From Archangium violaceum Cb vi76 (lineage in GTDB: Bacteria; Myxococcota; Myxococcia; Myxococcales; Myxococcaceae): a DNA stretch of 64,000 nucleotides. The notes under the pieces were generated by a model. The model made no database searches and was not told the DNA's origin. It saw nothing but the letters and a program-made list of their open reading frames with translations. This document shows, in pieces, positions 8,648-18,138 of this stretch. The first letter of the stretch is position 1. Each line of letters begins with the position of its first letter. The translations under genes and the position numbers were made by a program. The stretch covers positions 1-64,000 of the forward strand of contig NZ_JPMI01000089.1 of assembly GCF_000733295.1 (NCBI RefSeq), given 5' to 3'.

Positions 8648-9461
8648 CGGAGCGCCGGATACTTCGCCCTCACGCTGTACGACGTGCTGGCGATGGGCCA
8701 CGTGGGGCGGAAGCTCCCGTATGCACGCGTGGGCTTCACCTCCTTCGTTGGCTACGCGTTCGGACACAACCTCGGCCTGTCCTTCCTCAGCGGAGGCTCG
8801 GTGCGCTACCGGCTGTACTCCGCGTGGGGGCTCACCGCGCTGGATGTGGCGCAGGTGGCCACCCTCAATGCGCTCACCTTCTGGGTGGGCCTGGCGGCGG
8901 TGACGGGGACGTCGCTGCTGGTGGAGGGAGGCGGCGGAGTGCTGCCGCTGTCGCCGGGACTGGCGCGTGCCCTGGGCGCGGGGCTGTGGGTGCTGCTCCT
9001 GGGCTACTTCGTGGCCTGCGCGCTCGTCCGGAAGCCGCTGCGCGTGCGCGGGCTGGAGCTGTCATTGCCGACGTTCCAGCGTGCCCTGGGACAGCTCGCC
9101 GTGTCGTGCGCGGACTGGATGCTGGCGGCGTCGGTGCTGTGGGTGTTGCTGCCGCCGGGCTCCGGGGTGTCCCTGCCGTCCATCATGGCGCTTCCTCGAG
9201 CTGGCGGATCGGCACCACGGCCAGGTGTGCTTCTACCAGGTGGGTCCTGGCGCACTGCCGCGCTACCTGGACCTGGGGCTGACCCTGCTCAACCTGGGCG
9301 AGGAGGCCATGGTGCCGCTCGCGGACTTCAGCCTGGAGGGGCTGGCGCGCAAGTCCCTGCGCCAGAGCGTGCACAAGCTGGAGCGCGAGGGCTACGTCTG
9401 TGTGCTCACGGGCGTGGCCTCGCTGGTGTCCCGGGGCCTCGGTGGAGTGGTTGCACGGTGA
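8648..9461 (+). pseudogene. mprF: mprF (lysyl-phosphatidylglycerol synthase) remnant
   Basis: The first part (8648 to about 9187) reads as the N-terminal flippase/transmembrane domain of MprF, with the diagnostic YAFGHNLGLSFLSGGSVRYR stretch. At about 9187-9195 the homology jumps to another frame with the C-terminal synthase-domain segment RFLELADRHHGQVCFYQVGP and then VPLADFSLEG. Full-length MprF is about 850 residues; the middle (roughly 400 residues), the extreme N terminus and the true C terminus are missing. The frame change at the junction implies an out-of-frame internal deletion. No start codon with a ribosome site is visible. Neither half could be a complete enzyme, so I call it a decayed gene. 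Confidence 0.85.
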
Positions 9462-9592
9462 GGAAGCGGGGGCTCCGTTGATGGTGGGGCAGGGGACGCG
9501 GGGGGGCGGGATTTCCTTTGTCCCATCCCTCTTCGATATCCTGCTCGAAGGCCCCCGTGAGCAGAAACCCGGGGCGGCCGGGGGGCCCACGC

Positions 9593-12500
9593 ATGTTGCA
9601 TATTCGAGGCTACACACTTCGAGGGGCCATCAAGGCCACCGGATCGAACCTGCTGTTCCACGCGGTGCGCGACACCGATGGTCTGCCCCTCATCCTCAAG
9701 ACGCCCACGGCCTCCTCCCCGGGTGCTCGCGAGAGTGAGCGCTACCAGCGGGAGTTCTCCATCCTCCAGCGTCTGCGGGACGTGGGGGGCGTCACCCGTC
9801 CTCACGCTTGTGAGCGGATCCACGAGCGTCCGGTGCTCCTGCTCGAGGCCATGGAAGGCACCGCCCTGTCCGAGCTCACCGGCACGCCGCTCGAGCCCGC
9901 GCGCGTCCTGAAGCTGGCCATCTCCCTGGCCTCGACCCTGGCGGAGCTGCACCGGCGCGGTGTCATCCACAAGGACATCAAGCCCTCCAACATCATCCTC
10001 GTGCCCTCGGGGGAGGCGTGCCTGATCGACTTCGGCACCGCCACCCTCCACCTCGTCGAGCATGTGGAGGCGGCTCCCGCCTCCCTGCTCGAAGGCACGC
10101 TGGCCTACATGTCCCCGGAGCAGACGGGGCGCATGAACCGCTCGGTGGATTACCGCACCGACTTCTATTCACTGGGAGTCACGCTCTACGAGCTGCTCAC
10201 GGGCAGCCGCCCCTTCCATGGGGGGGATGCGCTCGAGTGGTTCCACGCCCATCTGGCCCTGGTTCCCCAGGCTCCGCTGGAGCGCGTCCCGGGCCTGCCT
10301 CCGGCCCTGTCCGCCATCGTGATGAAGCTGTTGGCCAAGGTGGCCGAGGAGCGCTACCAGAGCGCCGACGGACTGAAGGCCGACCTCGAGCGGTGTCAGG
10401 AGGGCCTGCTCCGGGGCGCGCACGAGGATTTCCCGCTCGGGGTGCACGACTTCCCCAGCCGCTTCCAACTGCCGCAGCGGCTCTATGGACGGGCCTCGCA
10501 CGCCGCGGCCCTGCTCCAGGGCTTCGAGCGGGTGGCCCGGGGCGGCCGGCCCGAGCTCATGCTGGTGCGTGGCTACTCCGGCATCGGCAAGTCCTCGGTG
10601 GTGCATGAGCTGCACAAGCCGGTGGTGCAACGGCGCGGCTTCTTCCTGAGTGGGAAGTTCGATCAGTTTCAACAGGACATCCCCTACGCCACCCTGGCGC
10701 AGGCCATCCGCGGGCTGACGCAGCAACTGCTGTCGGGCACCGACGCGGAGCTGGAGCGGTGGCGCGAGCGTCTCGAGGAGGCCTGGGGCGCAGAGGGTCA
10801 GCTCCTCGTGGACGTGGTGCCCCAGCTCGAGCTCATCGCGGGCCGGCAGCCGGCGGTGCTGGAGGTGCCCGCCTCCGAGGCGCAGCACCGCTTCCACCGG
10901 GTGTTCCGCGAGTTCCTCGGCGTGTTCGCCACCCCGGAGCACCCGCTGGTCCTCTTCCTGGATGATTTGCAGTGGGCGGATGGGGCCAGCCTGCGGCTCC
11001 TCAAACACCTGCTCACCCACCCGGAGACGCCACCGCTGCTGCTCATCGGGGCCTACCGCGACAACGAGGTCAGCCCCTCGCACCCCCTGGTGTTGCTGCT
11101 GGAGGAGCTTCGCAAGGCCGGCGCGCAGCTCGCGGAGCTCCAGCTCGAGCCGCTGCGCATGGAGGAGCTCCAGCAGCTCGTCGCCGATACACTGCCCGGG
11201 GCGGACTCGGGGCTCGTCCAGCCGCTCTCGGCGCTCGTCCAGGAGAAGACCGGAGGCAACCCCTTCTTCATCCTGCAGTTCATGCGGACGCTCCACCAGG
11301 ACGGCCTGCTGGCGCGCACGCGCCAGGGCACGTGGCGCTGGGATGCGGAGGGCGTCCGGGCGAAGGGCTACTCGGACAACGTCGTCGAGTTCATGGTGGG
11401 CAAGCTTCGCCAGCTCCCCATGGTGACCCAGCACCTGCTGCGTCTGGCGGCATGCGTGGGGAACACCTTCTCCGGCGGAATGCTCGCCATCATCTCCGAT
11501 CAGTCCGTGCCCGGTTCGGTGGAGCGGAGCCTGGAGGCCGCGTTCCAGGAGGGCCTGTTGGTGCGGGGCGGCCCGGACCAGTACCGCTTCCTCCATGATC
11601 GCATCCAGCAGGCCTCCCATGCCCTCATCCCCGAGCAGGAGCGCAAGGCCGTCCACCTGCGCATCGGCCGGTTGATGCTCGCGAGCCTCTCCCCGGAGCA
11701 GGTGCACGAGAAGCTCTTCGACGTGGTGAGCCAGCTCAACGCCGGGGCGGAGCTGATCCGCGAGCCCGAGGAGCGCCGCCGCGCCGCGCGGCTGAACGCC
11801 GAGGCCGGTGGAAAGGCCCGGAACTCGACCGCGTTCCGCTCGGCCGCCGCCTACTTCGCCGCGGCCTTCCATCATCTGTCGGGGGAGCCGTGGGCGCTGG
11901 ATGCCGGGCTGGCCTTCGAGGTCCGGCTCGCCCAGGCGGGTTGCGAGTTCATGAGCGGCAACGCCGTCGAGGCCCGCCGGCTGGTGGAGGAGCTCCTTCC
12001 CCGGGCACGCACCTTCCCGGAGCTGGCGGGCGTCTGCCGGCTGAAGAGCGGGTTGCACCTCATCGCCAATGAGCACCTGGAGGCCGTCACCTGCCTGCTG
12101 GAGTGCCTGGAGCGGATGGGCATGCCGATGCCGGCCTTCCCCACCTGGGAGGAGGTGGAGACGGCCAACGCGGAGGTGTGGGCCTTGCTGGGGGAGCGGC
12201 CCATCGCGAGCCTCATCGAGCTGCCCCTGGTGAACGATCCGGACATGGAGGCGATGATGAACGTCCTCGGTGCCCTGTTCGCGCCGGCGTTCTTCCTGAG
12301 CCCCTCGCTGCTCATCCTCCATCTCAGCCGGATGGTCTCGCTGAGTCTGCGCCATGGCCACACCCCCGCGTCCGTCCATGGGTACTCCTGGTACGGGGCG
12401 ATGGTGGGTCACTCCTTCAAGAGGTACCGGGAGGGTCAGGCCTTCTGCCAGCTCGCCCATGCGCTCGTGGAGCGTTACGACCTGGCGGCCCTTCGCGGCA

Positions 12501-14890
12501 AGGCGCTTCACACCCTGCAACTGGCCAACTGCTGGACCGAGCCGCTCTCCCTTTCGCTCGAGCTGGCCCAGAGGGCCTTCCAGCACGCGCTCCAGGCCAG
12601 TGACATCCACATCGCCTGCTTCTCCGCCTGTCACCTCGTCACCAACCGCCTCACCTTGGGACTCCCCCTGGACGAGGTCTACCAGGAGTCGATCGCCCGC
12701 CTGGACTTCGTGAGCAAGGCGGGCTTCGTGGGCGTGAGGGATACGATCCACTTCACGCAGCGCTACGTGCAGCAACTGCGCGGGCTCACGCCCTCGTTCG
12801 ACTCGCTGAGCGGGGAGGGGTTCGACGAGGAGGCCTTCGAGGCCGGGCTGCCCTCCAACCAGAGCACCACGCAGTGCTGGTACTGGCTCACCCAGGCGCA
12901 GTCCCGCTTCCTGCGCGGGGCGTACCCGGAGGCCCTCGAGGCCGTGGACAGAGCGTACGAGCTGCGCTGGGCCGTCCTGGGGCTGCTCCCGAGCCTGGAG
13001 CTGCACCTCTTCCGCGCGCTGAGCCTCGCCGCCTGTTATGGGGAAATGGCTCCCGAGCAGCAGCCGCGGGCCCTCGAGGCCATCCGCGGTCACCAGCGGA
13101 AGCTCGCGGAGTGGGCGGACCATTGCCCCTCGACCTTCCGCGCCCCCGAGCGTCTGGTCTCGGCGGAGCTGGCCCGGCTCTCGGGTCAGGAGGGGGAGGC
13201 CCTCCGTGCCTACGAGCAGGCCCACCAGTCCGCTCGTGAGCATGGCTTCATCCAGAACGCGGCCCTGGCGTGTGAGCTGGCCGCCCGCTTCTGGCTCGAG
13301 CGCGAGCTTCCCACCCTGGCCGAGGCCTATGCCCGCAAGGCCCGGGATGCCTACGTGCGCTGGGGCGCCCTCGGGAAGGTCAAGCACCTGGACGCCGAGT
13401 GGCCACTGCTGGTCTCCGCCGGGCGCTCCGAGGGGACCGACACGGATACGACCTCGACGCAGCTCGACGTCCTCACCCTGGTGAAGGCCCAGCAGGCCAT
13501 CTCCGGGGAGATCGTCCTCGAGCGGATGGCCACCACGCTGCTGCGTGTCGCCATCGAGAACGCCGGGGCCCAGCGCGGTGCCCTGTTGCTGCCGCGCGGG
13601 GACACGCTCCAGATCGTGGCGCTCTCGGGGACCACCTCCGAGGACTCCACCGAGGCCGCGGACGAGCCACGCCTGCCCTGGTCCCTCATCTCCTACGTCA
13701 AGCGGACGCGGGAGCACGTGCTCATCGGCGATGCCTCCCAGCCGCACCCGTTCGCGGCCGACTCCTGGCTCGCGCGCGGCCAGGCCCGCTCGGTGCTCTG
13801 TCTGCCGTTGCTGCGCCAGGAGGAGTTCCGCGGCGTGTTGTACCTGGAGAACGACCTCGCCCCCGACGCCTTCACGCCGGCCCGTCTCTCCCTGCTCGAT
13901 CACCTCGCCTCCCAGGCCGCCATCTCCGTGGAGAACGCGCGGCTGTACGCCGATGTCCAGCGCGCCGAGACCGCCCTGCGCCACGCCAATGACGAGCTGG
14001 AGAAGCGGGTGGAGGAGCGCACCCGGGAGCTCAAGCAGGCCCAGTCCCGCCTGCTGGAGACGGCCCGCACCGCCGGCATGGCCGAGGTGGCCGCCAACGT
14101 TCTCCACAACGTGGGCAACGTCCTCACCAGCGCCGTCATCAACCACCAGGTGCTGCGCCAGACGGTGGACACCTCACGCGTGGGGCGGTTGAAGCAGGCC
14201 ACCACCCTGCTCGCCGAGCACCGTCACGCGCTGGCGGACTTCCTCTCCCGGCATCCGCGGGGCATGCAGTTGTTGGACTACCTCTCCGTGCTCGCCGACG
14301 AGCTGCTGCGCGAGCAGGCCACGCTGCGCGAGGGCATGGATTCGATGGGCATGCACATCGAGCACATCCGGGCCATCGTGCAGATCCAGCAGAACTACGC
14401 TGGCAGCACCCTCCTCACCGAGGAGTGTGAGCTCTCGGGGCTCGTCCAGGATGCCCTGCGCATCTTCATGCCCGCGCTCCGGCGCCATGGCGTCACCGTC
14501 ACCCAGGAGCTCGCCGCGCTTCCTCCGGTGCGGGTGGACAAACACAAGGTGCTGCAGATCCTCATCAACCTCGTCAGCAACGCCAAGAAGGCCGTGAAGG
14601 TGCTCCCCGAGGGACAGCGCCACGTGCACCTGCGGCTCGAGGCCGTGGGCCGCATGGCGCGCATCCGGGTGGTGGACAATGGCGTGGGCATCGCCCCGGA
14701 GAACCGTCAGCGGCTGTTCTCCCCGGGCTTCACCACGCGCGAGGGCGGCCATGGACTGGGCCTGCACTCCAGCGCCCTGGCCGCGAGGGCCCTGGGCGGG
14801 AGTCTCGCTCTGGAGAGCGAGGGGCCGGGCAAGGGCGCCACGGCCATCCTCGAGTTGCCGCTCGACGGGGCAGGGGAGGCGCTGGACTGA
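9593..14890 (+). CDS. Ser/Thr kinase-ATPase-GAF-histidine kinase fusion
   Basis: A single 1765-residue signalling protein. Residues about 1-270 are a Hanks-type kinase (PLILKTP lysine, IHKDIKPSN catalytic loop, IDFG, SPEQTGRMN). Residues about 300-780 are an AAA/STAND-type ATPase (Walker A GYSGIGKSS near 326, Walker B FLDDLQWAD near 455). A long helical TPR-like region reaches about 1280. A GAF domain covers about 1300-1460. A coiled coil leads to a histidine-kinase core with an unusual H-box (VLHNVGNVLTS near 1503) and an HATPase domain (NLVSNAKK, then DNGVG and GHGLGL boxes). This architecture is known in myxobacteria and cyanobacteria; the signal is unknown. GTG at 9557 has a better ribosome site (AAGG 5 nt upstream) and would add 12 residues. 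It converges on mutS2 with a 6-bp gap. Confidence 0.93.
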   Translation: MLHIRGYTLRGAIKATGSNLLFHAVRDTDGLPLILKTPTASSPGARESERYQREFSILQRLRDVGGVTRPHACERIHERPVLLLEAMEGTALSELTGTPLEPARVLKLAISLASTLAELHRRGVIHKDIKPSNIILVPSGEACLIDFGTATLHLVEHVEAAPASLLEGTLAYMSPEQTGRMNRSVDYRTDFYSLGVTLYELLTGSRPFHGGDALEWFHAHLALVPQAPLERVPGLPPALSAIVMKLLAKVAEERYQSADGLKADLERCQEGLLRGAHEDFPLGVHDFPSRFQLPQRLYGRASHAAALLQGFERVARGGRPELMLVRGYSGIGKSSVVHELHKPVVQRRGFFLSGKFDQFQQDIPYATLAQAIRGLTQQLLSGTDAELERWRERLEEAWGAEGQLLVDVVPQLELIAGRQPAVLEVPASEAQHRFHRVFREFLGVFATPEHPLVLFLDDLQWADGASLRLLKHLLTHPETPPLLLIGAYRDNEVSPSHPLVLLLEELRKAGAQLAELQLEPLRMEELQQLVADTLPGADSGLVQPLSALVQEKTGGNPFFILQFMRTLHQDGLLARTRQGTWRWDAEGVRAKGYSDNVVEFMVGKLRQLPMVTQHLLRLAACVGNTFSGGMLAIISDQSVPGSVERSLEAAFQEGLLVRGGPDQYRFLHDRIQQASHALIPEQERKAVHLRIGRLMLASLSPEQVHEKLFDVVSQLNAGAELIREPEERRRAARLNAEAGGKARNSTAFRSAAAYFAAAFHHLSGEPWALDAGLAFEVRLAQAGCEFMSGNAVEARRLVEELLPRARTFPELAGVCRLKSGLHLIANEHLEAVTCLLECLERMGMPMPAFPTWEEVETANAEVWALLGERPIASLIELPLVNDPDMEAMMNVLGALFAPAFFLSPSLLILHLSRMVSLSLRHGHTPASVHGYSWYGAMVGHSFKRYREGQAFCQLAHALVERYDLAALRGKALHTLQLANCWTEPLSLSLELAQRAFQHALQASDIHIACFSACHLVTNRLTLGLPLDEVYQESIARLDFVSKAGFVGVRDTIHFTQRYVQQLRGLTPSFDSLSGEGFDEEAFEAGLPSNQSTTQCWYWLTQAQSRFLRGAYPEALEAVDRAYELRWAVLGLLPSLELHLFRALSLAACYGEMAPEQQPRALEAIRGHQRKLAEWADHCPSTFRAPERLVSAELARLSGQEGEALRAYEQAHQSAREHGFIQNAALACELAARFWLERELPTLAEAYARKARDAYVRWGALGKVKHLDAEWPLLVSAGRSEGTDTDTTSTQLDVLTLVKAQQAISGEIVLERMATTLLRVAIENAGAQRGALLLPRGDTLQIVALSGTTSEDSTEAADEPRLPWSLISYVKRTREHVLIGDASQPHPFAADSWLARGQARSVLCLPLLRQEEFRGVLYLENDLAPDAFTPARLSLLDHLASQAAISVENARLYADVQRAETALRHANDELEKRVEERTRELKQAQSRLLETARTAGMAEVAANVLHNVGNVLTSAVINHQVLRQTVDTSRVGRLKQATTLLAEHRHALADFLSRHPRGMQLLDYLSVLADELLREQATLREGMDSMGMHIEHIRAIVQIQQNYAGSTLLTEECELSGLVQDALRIFMPALRRHGVTVTQELAALPPVRVDKHKVLQILINLVSNAKKAVKVLPEGQRHVHLRLEAVGRMARIRVVDNGVGIAPENRQRLFSPGFTTREGGHGLGLHSSALAARALGGSLALESEGPGKGATAILELPLDGAGEALD

Positions 14891-14896
14891 GAGGCC

Positions 14897-17308
14897 TCAG
14901 GCCCTCAGCGCCACCACCGTCACGCCGTCTCCGCCCTCGTGGTTCTCTCCAGGGCGGAACATGCGGATGTACGGCGACGCCGCCAGGTAGTCGCGGATGG
15001 CCTGCCGCAGCGCCCCCGTGCCGTGTCCGTGGATGATCAGCGCCGACTCCTCGCCGCTCCTCATCCCCCGGTCCAGGAACGACTCCACTTCCGACAGCGC
15101 GTCCTCGGCCCTCATGCCGCGAATGTCGCAGCGGTAGTTCGTCGCCTCCACCGCCTCTGGCGCCGCCGCCTTCGCCCTCGCCAGGTGCTGATCCTGCTTG
15201 TTGCGCTCCGGGAACTTCGACTCCTTCGGCTTCGGCGCCCTCGAGCCCGACAGCTCCGACACCGGCACGCGCATCTTGATGATGCCCGCCGCCACCAGCA
15301 CCTGATCCCCGTGCACCTCCAGGATCTCCACGTCCTTGTTCAATCCCGAGTGCCGCACCCGCGCTCCCACCCGCAGCTCCGCCGGCGGTGGCGCCTCCAC
15401 CTGGAATAGCTCCGCCCTCGCCGCCTTCGCCCGCTGGTTCGCCTCCTCCGCCCGCTGCAACAGCTGCGCCCTCGCGTCCGCCGCCGCCTTCTCGTTGGAC
15501 TGCGCCCGCAGCGTCTTCAGCAGCTCCTGCACCTCCGTCGCCGCCTGGTCGCTCGCCGCCGCCACTTCCTCGTTGAAGCGCATCAGCCGCGCCTTGCGCT
15601 CGCGCTCGAACTGCTGCTTCTGCTCCTCCAACTGCGCCCGCAGCCGCTCGGCCTCCTCCGCCGCCACCTTCGCCCGGTCCAGCTCGTCCTGCAGCTTGCG
15701 CCGGTCCTCTTCCGCCGCCGCCAGCGCCTTCGCCAGCGCCCCTCCCGCGTTCATCGCGAGATCCCGGGCGCGCGTGCAGATGTGCTCCGGCAGCCCCATC
15801 CGCGACGCCACCTCGATGGCCGACGACGCACCCGCCGCGCCCAGCTGCAGCTTGTACGTGGGCGCCATCTTCTTCGCGTCGAAGCCCACCCGCGCGTTCA
15901 GGAAGCGCGGATCCAGGTGCGCCAGCGCCTTGAGCTCCTCCAGGTGCGTGGTCACCAGCACCACCGCCCCCTTCGTCAGCAGCTCCTCCAGCACCGCGAT
16001 GGCGATGGCCGCGCCCTCGCGAGGATCCGTGTCCGCGGCGATCTCGTCGATCAACACCAGCGAGTTCTTGTTCACCGACAGCGCGATGTCGCGCAGCATC
16101 ACCACGTGCGCGCTGAAGGTGGACAGGCCCTGCGACAGATCCTGCGCGTCACCCACCGTCGAGTGCACCGAGCGGTAGAGCGGCATCTTCGAGCCCTCGC
16201 CCGCCGGAATCGGCAGGCCCGCCCGCAGCATCAGCGCGCACAGGCCCACCGCCGTCAGCGTCACCGTCTTGCCGCCCGCGTTCGGACCGGACACCACCAG
16301 CGCCCGCGCCTGGCCCTTCATCTCCACGTCGTTGGGCACCACCTCGGTGTCCCGCAGCACCAGCCTCGGGTGCCGCAGCCGCAGCAGCGACAGATCCTCC
16401 ACCCCGGAGAACTCGGGCGCGTGGGCCCGCAGGTCTCCCGCCAGCACCGCCGCCGCCTCCACCTCGTCCAGCTCCGCCACCGCCGCGATGCCCTCGAGCA
16501 CCTTCGCCGACTCGCGCCCCAGCTGGTTCGTCAGCTCCTGGAGGATGCGCCGCTCCTCCTCCGTCACCACCGACTGGGCAATGGCCAGGTCGTTGCCCAT
16601 GCCCACCAGGCCCTCGGGCTCCACGAACAGCGTCTGCCCCGTCTGGCTCGCGTTGTGGACGATGCCCGGCACCTCGCCCCGGTAGTTGGACACCACCGGC
16701 ACCACGTACCGGCCATTGCGGATGGTGTAGTAGTTCTCCCGGAGCTTCGGCAGGAAGTTCTCGTCGTGGAGCTTCTCCTCCAGCCAGCCCTTGATGCGCC
16801 GGTGCAGGCCGCGCACGCGATCCCTCGCCTCGCGCAGCTCCGGGCTCGCCCGGTCGGAGATCTCCCCATCCGCCTCGAAGCTCCGGTCGATGCGCACCGC
16901 CAGCTGCTCCAGCACCGGCAGCCGCCGGGAGATGGCCGCCAGCCGGGGCACCACGTGCTGCCGCTCCTCCAGCGCTTCACGGGTGCGCACGAAGGCGAAC
17001 AGCAACTGCGCCGACGCGATGAGCTGCCGGGGCTCCAGCATGCCGCCCTTCGAGGCCAGCTCCAGCGCGCCCCGCAGGTCCGTCACCCCGCCCAGGGGCA
17101 GGGAGAACTGCTCCTGCGCCAACCGCCGCGCCTCGGCGATCAGCTCCAGAGCCTCCGCCACCTGCTCCTCGCCATCGAGGAACGGCCGGGCGAGCGCTCG
17201 CTCCCTCCCGGGCTCGGTCCGGCAGCGATGGGCCAGTGCGCGGAGCACATCCGCGAATCCAAGGTCTTCGAGCGTTCTCTGAGCAATCTGCACGGTCATG
17301 GGTTTCAT
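14897..17308 (-). CDS. mutS2: MutS2-type endonuclease/ribosome-rescue ATPase
   Basis: An 803-residue MutS2, the expected length. It has the MutS core/lever region, a Walker A motif GPNAGGKT near residue 340, Walker B VLIDEIAADTDPREG, a long coiled-coil-rich linker (about 520-650), and a C-terminal Smr domain (about 725-803) with DIRGMRAEDAL and HGHGTGALR, the motifs linked to nuclease activity. It lacks the MutS1 mismatch-recognition domain. Family members suppress recombination or split collided ribosomes; which applies here is not decidable. Two ATG codons (17308 and 17299) are possible starts. It is monocistronic, convergent with the giant kinase and divergent from the TPR gene, with only 71 bp for both promoters. 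Confidence 0.95.
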   Translation of the reverse strand: MKPMTVQIAQRTLEDLGFADVLRALAHRCRTEPGRERALARPFLDGEEQVAEALELIAEARRLAQEQFSLPLGGVTDLRGALELASKGGMLEPRQLIASAQLLFAFVRTREALEERQHVVPRLAAISRRLPVLEQLAVRIDRSFEADGEISDRASPELREARDRVRGLHRRIKGWLEEKLHDENFLPKLRENYYTIRNGRYVVPVVSNYRGEVPGIVHNASQTGQTLFVEPEGLVGMGNDLAIAQSVVTEEERRILQELTNQLGRESAKVLEGIAAVAELDEVEAAAVLAGDLRAHAPEFSGVEDLSLLRLRHPRLVLRDTEVVPNDVEMKGQARALVVSGPNAGGKTVTLTAVGLCALMLRAGLPIPAGEGSKMPLYRSVHSTVGDAQDLSQGLSTFSAHVVMLRDIALSVNKNSLVLIDEIAADTDPREGAAIAIAVLEELLTKGAVVLVTTHLEELKALAHLDPRFLNARVGFDAKKMAPTYKLQLGAAGASSAIEVASRMGLPEHICTRARDLAMNAGGALAKALAAAEEDRRKLQDELDRAKVAAEEAERLRAQLEEQKQQFERERKARLMRFNEEVAAASDQAATEVQELLKTLRAQSNEKAAADARAQLLQRAEEANQRAKAARAELFQVEAPPPAELRVGARVRHSGLNKDVEILEVHGDQVLVAAGIIKMRVPVSELSGSRAPKPKESKFPERNKQDQHLARAKAAAPEAVEATNYRCDIRGMRAEDALSEVESFLDRGMRSGEESALIIHGHGTGALRQAIRDYLAASPYIRMFRPGENHEGGDGVTVVALRA

Positions 17309-17345
17309 GCGCCACCGGGGCGCCCGTCAAGAAGAAGGTAGGGTT

Positions 17346-17373
17346 TTGAAAGCCAGTCCCGCTCTGCTATCTG
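17346..17373 (+). promoter_or_regulatory. Candidate promoter for a leaderless mRNA
   Basis: TTGAAA (17346-17351), 16 bp, then TATCTG (17368-17373). The ATG of the TPR gene begins exactly 7 nt after this -10, where transcription would start, and no Shine-Dalgarno sequence precedes the ATG. This points to a leaderless transcript. Confidence 0.4.
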
Positions 17374-17379
17374 CCCGCC

Positions 17380-18078
17380 ATGCTCTGGCTCGTGGTGGCG
17401 GGCACGCTCGCGGCGGCCATGGACGCATCCAACCCCGGGGACCTGACATCGGCCCTGGCCCGGGAGGCTTCGGGTGACAGCGCCGGGGCCCTGGAAGCCG
17501 TCCAGGACGTCATGCGTGTCTGGCCCGCCGAGGCCCTCCCCCGTTTGGAGGCGGCCCGGCTCCTGCTGAAGCTGGGAGGAGACCTGGACCAGGCGGAGAC
17601 CCACCTCGACGTCGCCGCCGCCGTGGCCCCCGACAACCCCCGCGTCCATTACCTGCGCGGGTTGTTGTGGGAGGAGCGGGGACACCCCCTGAAAGCGGCC
17701 CGCTCCCTTGAACTGGCCGTTTTCTATCGTTCCTCCTACGAGGATGCTCGTTTCCGGCTCGCCGGCCTCTGGGCTTCTCTGGGCGACTGGCTCAAGGCCG
17801 AGCTGCACTACCGCTTCCTCGCCCGCTCCCGTCCCGAGTGGGTGCAGGTGCGCCTCCAGCTCATCCGGGCCATCGAGGAGCAGGGCAGGGCGGCGGACGC
17901 GGAGAAGGAGCTGCTCCGCTTGAAGGACGAGCAGCCCACCAACCCCCTGGTCATTCGTCGTCTGGTGGACCTCTACGAGCGCACGGGCCGGGCGAAGCTC
18001 GCGGCGAGGTTGCGAGCGAGCCTGGAGCCGCCCGCTCCCCCCAAGAGGATGCGTCCTCTGCGCCCGTCGCGCCGGTAG
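17380..18078 (+). CDS. TPR-repeat protein with signal peptide
   Basis: A 232-residue protein with a short hydrophobic N terminus (MLWLVVAGTLAAAMDAS) that looks like a signal peptide, followed by about five tetratricopeptide-like helical hairpins (for example HYLRGLLWEERGHPLKAARS and DARFRLAGLWASLGDWLKAE). The last 20 residues are Pro/Arg-rich. TPR proteins act as scaffolds; no partner can be named. It likely works in the periplasm if the signal is cleaved. It is followed 60 bp downstream by the cyclase gene, which has its own candidate promoter. Confidence 0.85.
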   Translation: MLWLVVAGTLAAAMDASNPGDLTSALAREASGDSAGALEAVQDVMRVWPAEALPRLEAARLLLKLGGDLDQAETHLDVAAAVAPDNPRVHYLRGLLWEERGHPLKAARSLELAVFYRSSYEDARFRLAGLWASLGDWLKAELHYRFLARSRPEWVQVRLQLIRAIEEQGRAADAEKELLRLKDEQPTNPLVIRRLVDLYERTGRAKLAARLRASLEPPAPPKRMRPLRPSRR

Positions 18079-18101
18079 GAAACCTTTCTTTCCCTCCGTG
18101 A

Positions 18102-18129
18102 TTGCGTGGAAGGCGCCACTGCATACACT
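18102..18129 (+). promoter_or_regulatory. Candidate promoter for the cyclase gene
   Basis: TTGCGT (18102-18107), a 16-bp spacer and TACACT (18124-18129). The predicted transcription start lies 0-3 nt before the TTG at 18139, where homology to the cyclase domain begins. The only other in-frame start (GTG at 18106) would lie inside this promoter, which supports the shorter protein. Confidence 0.4.
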
Positions 18130-18138
18130 GCGCCCGCT

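Noticed and set aside
8684-9481. 265-codon frame as an intact membrane protein gene
   Set aside because: Only the first about 170 codons resemble MprF; after about 9190 the meaningful reading moves to another frame, so it is a remnant.
10169-14146. Minus-strand open frame of 1325 codons
   Set aside because: It is antisense to the giant kinase gene, and its biased composition (His, Gln, Leu, Gly) and lack of motifs mark it as a shadow frame.
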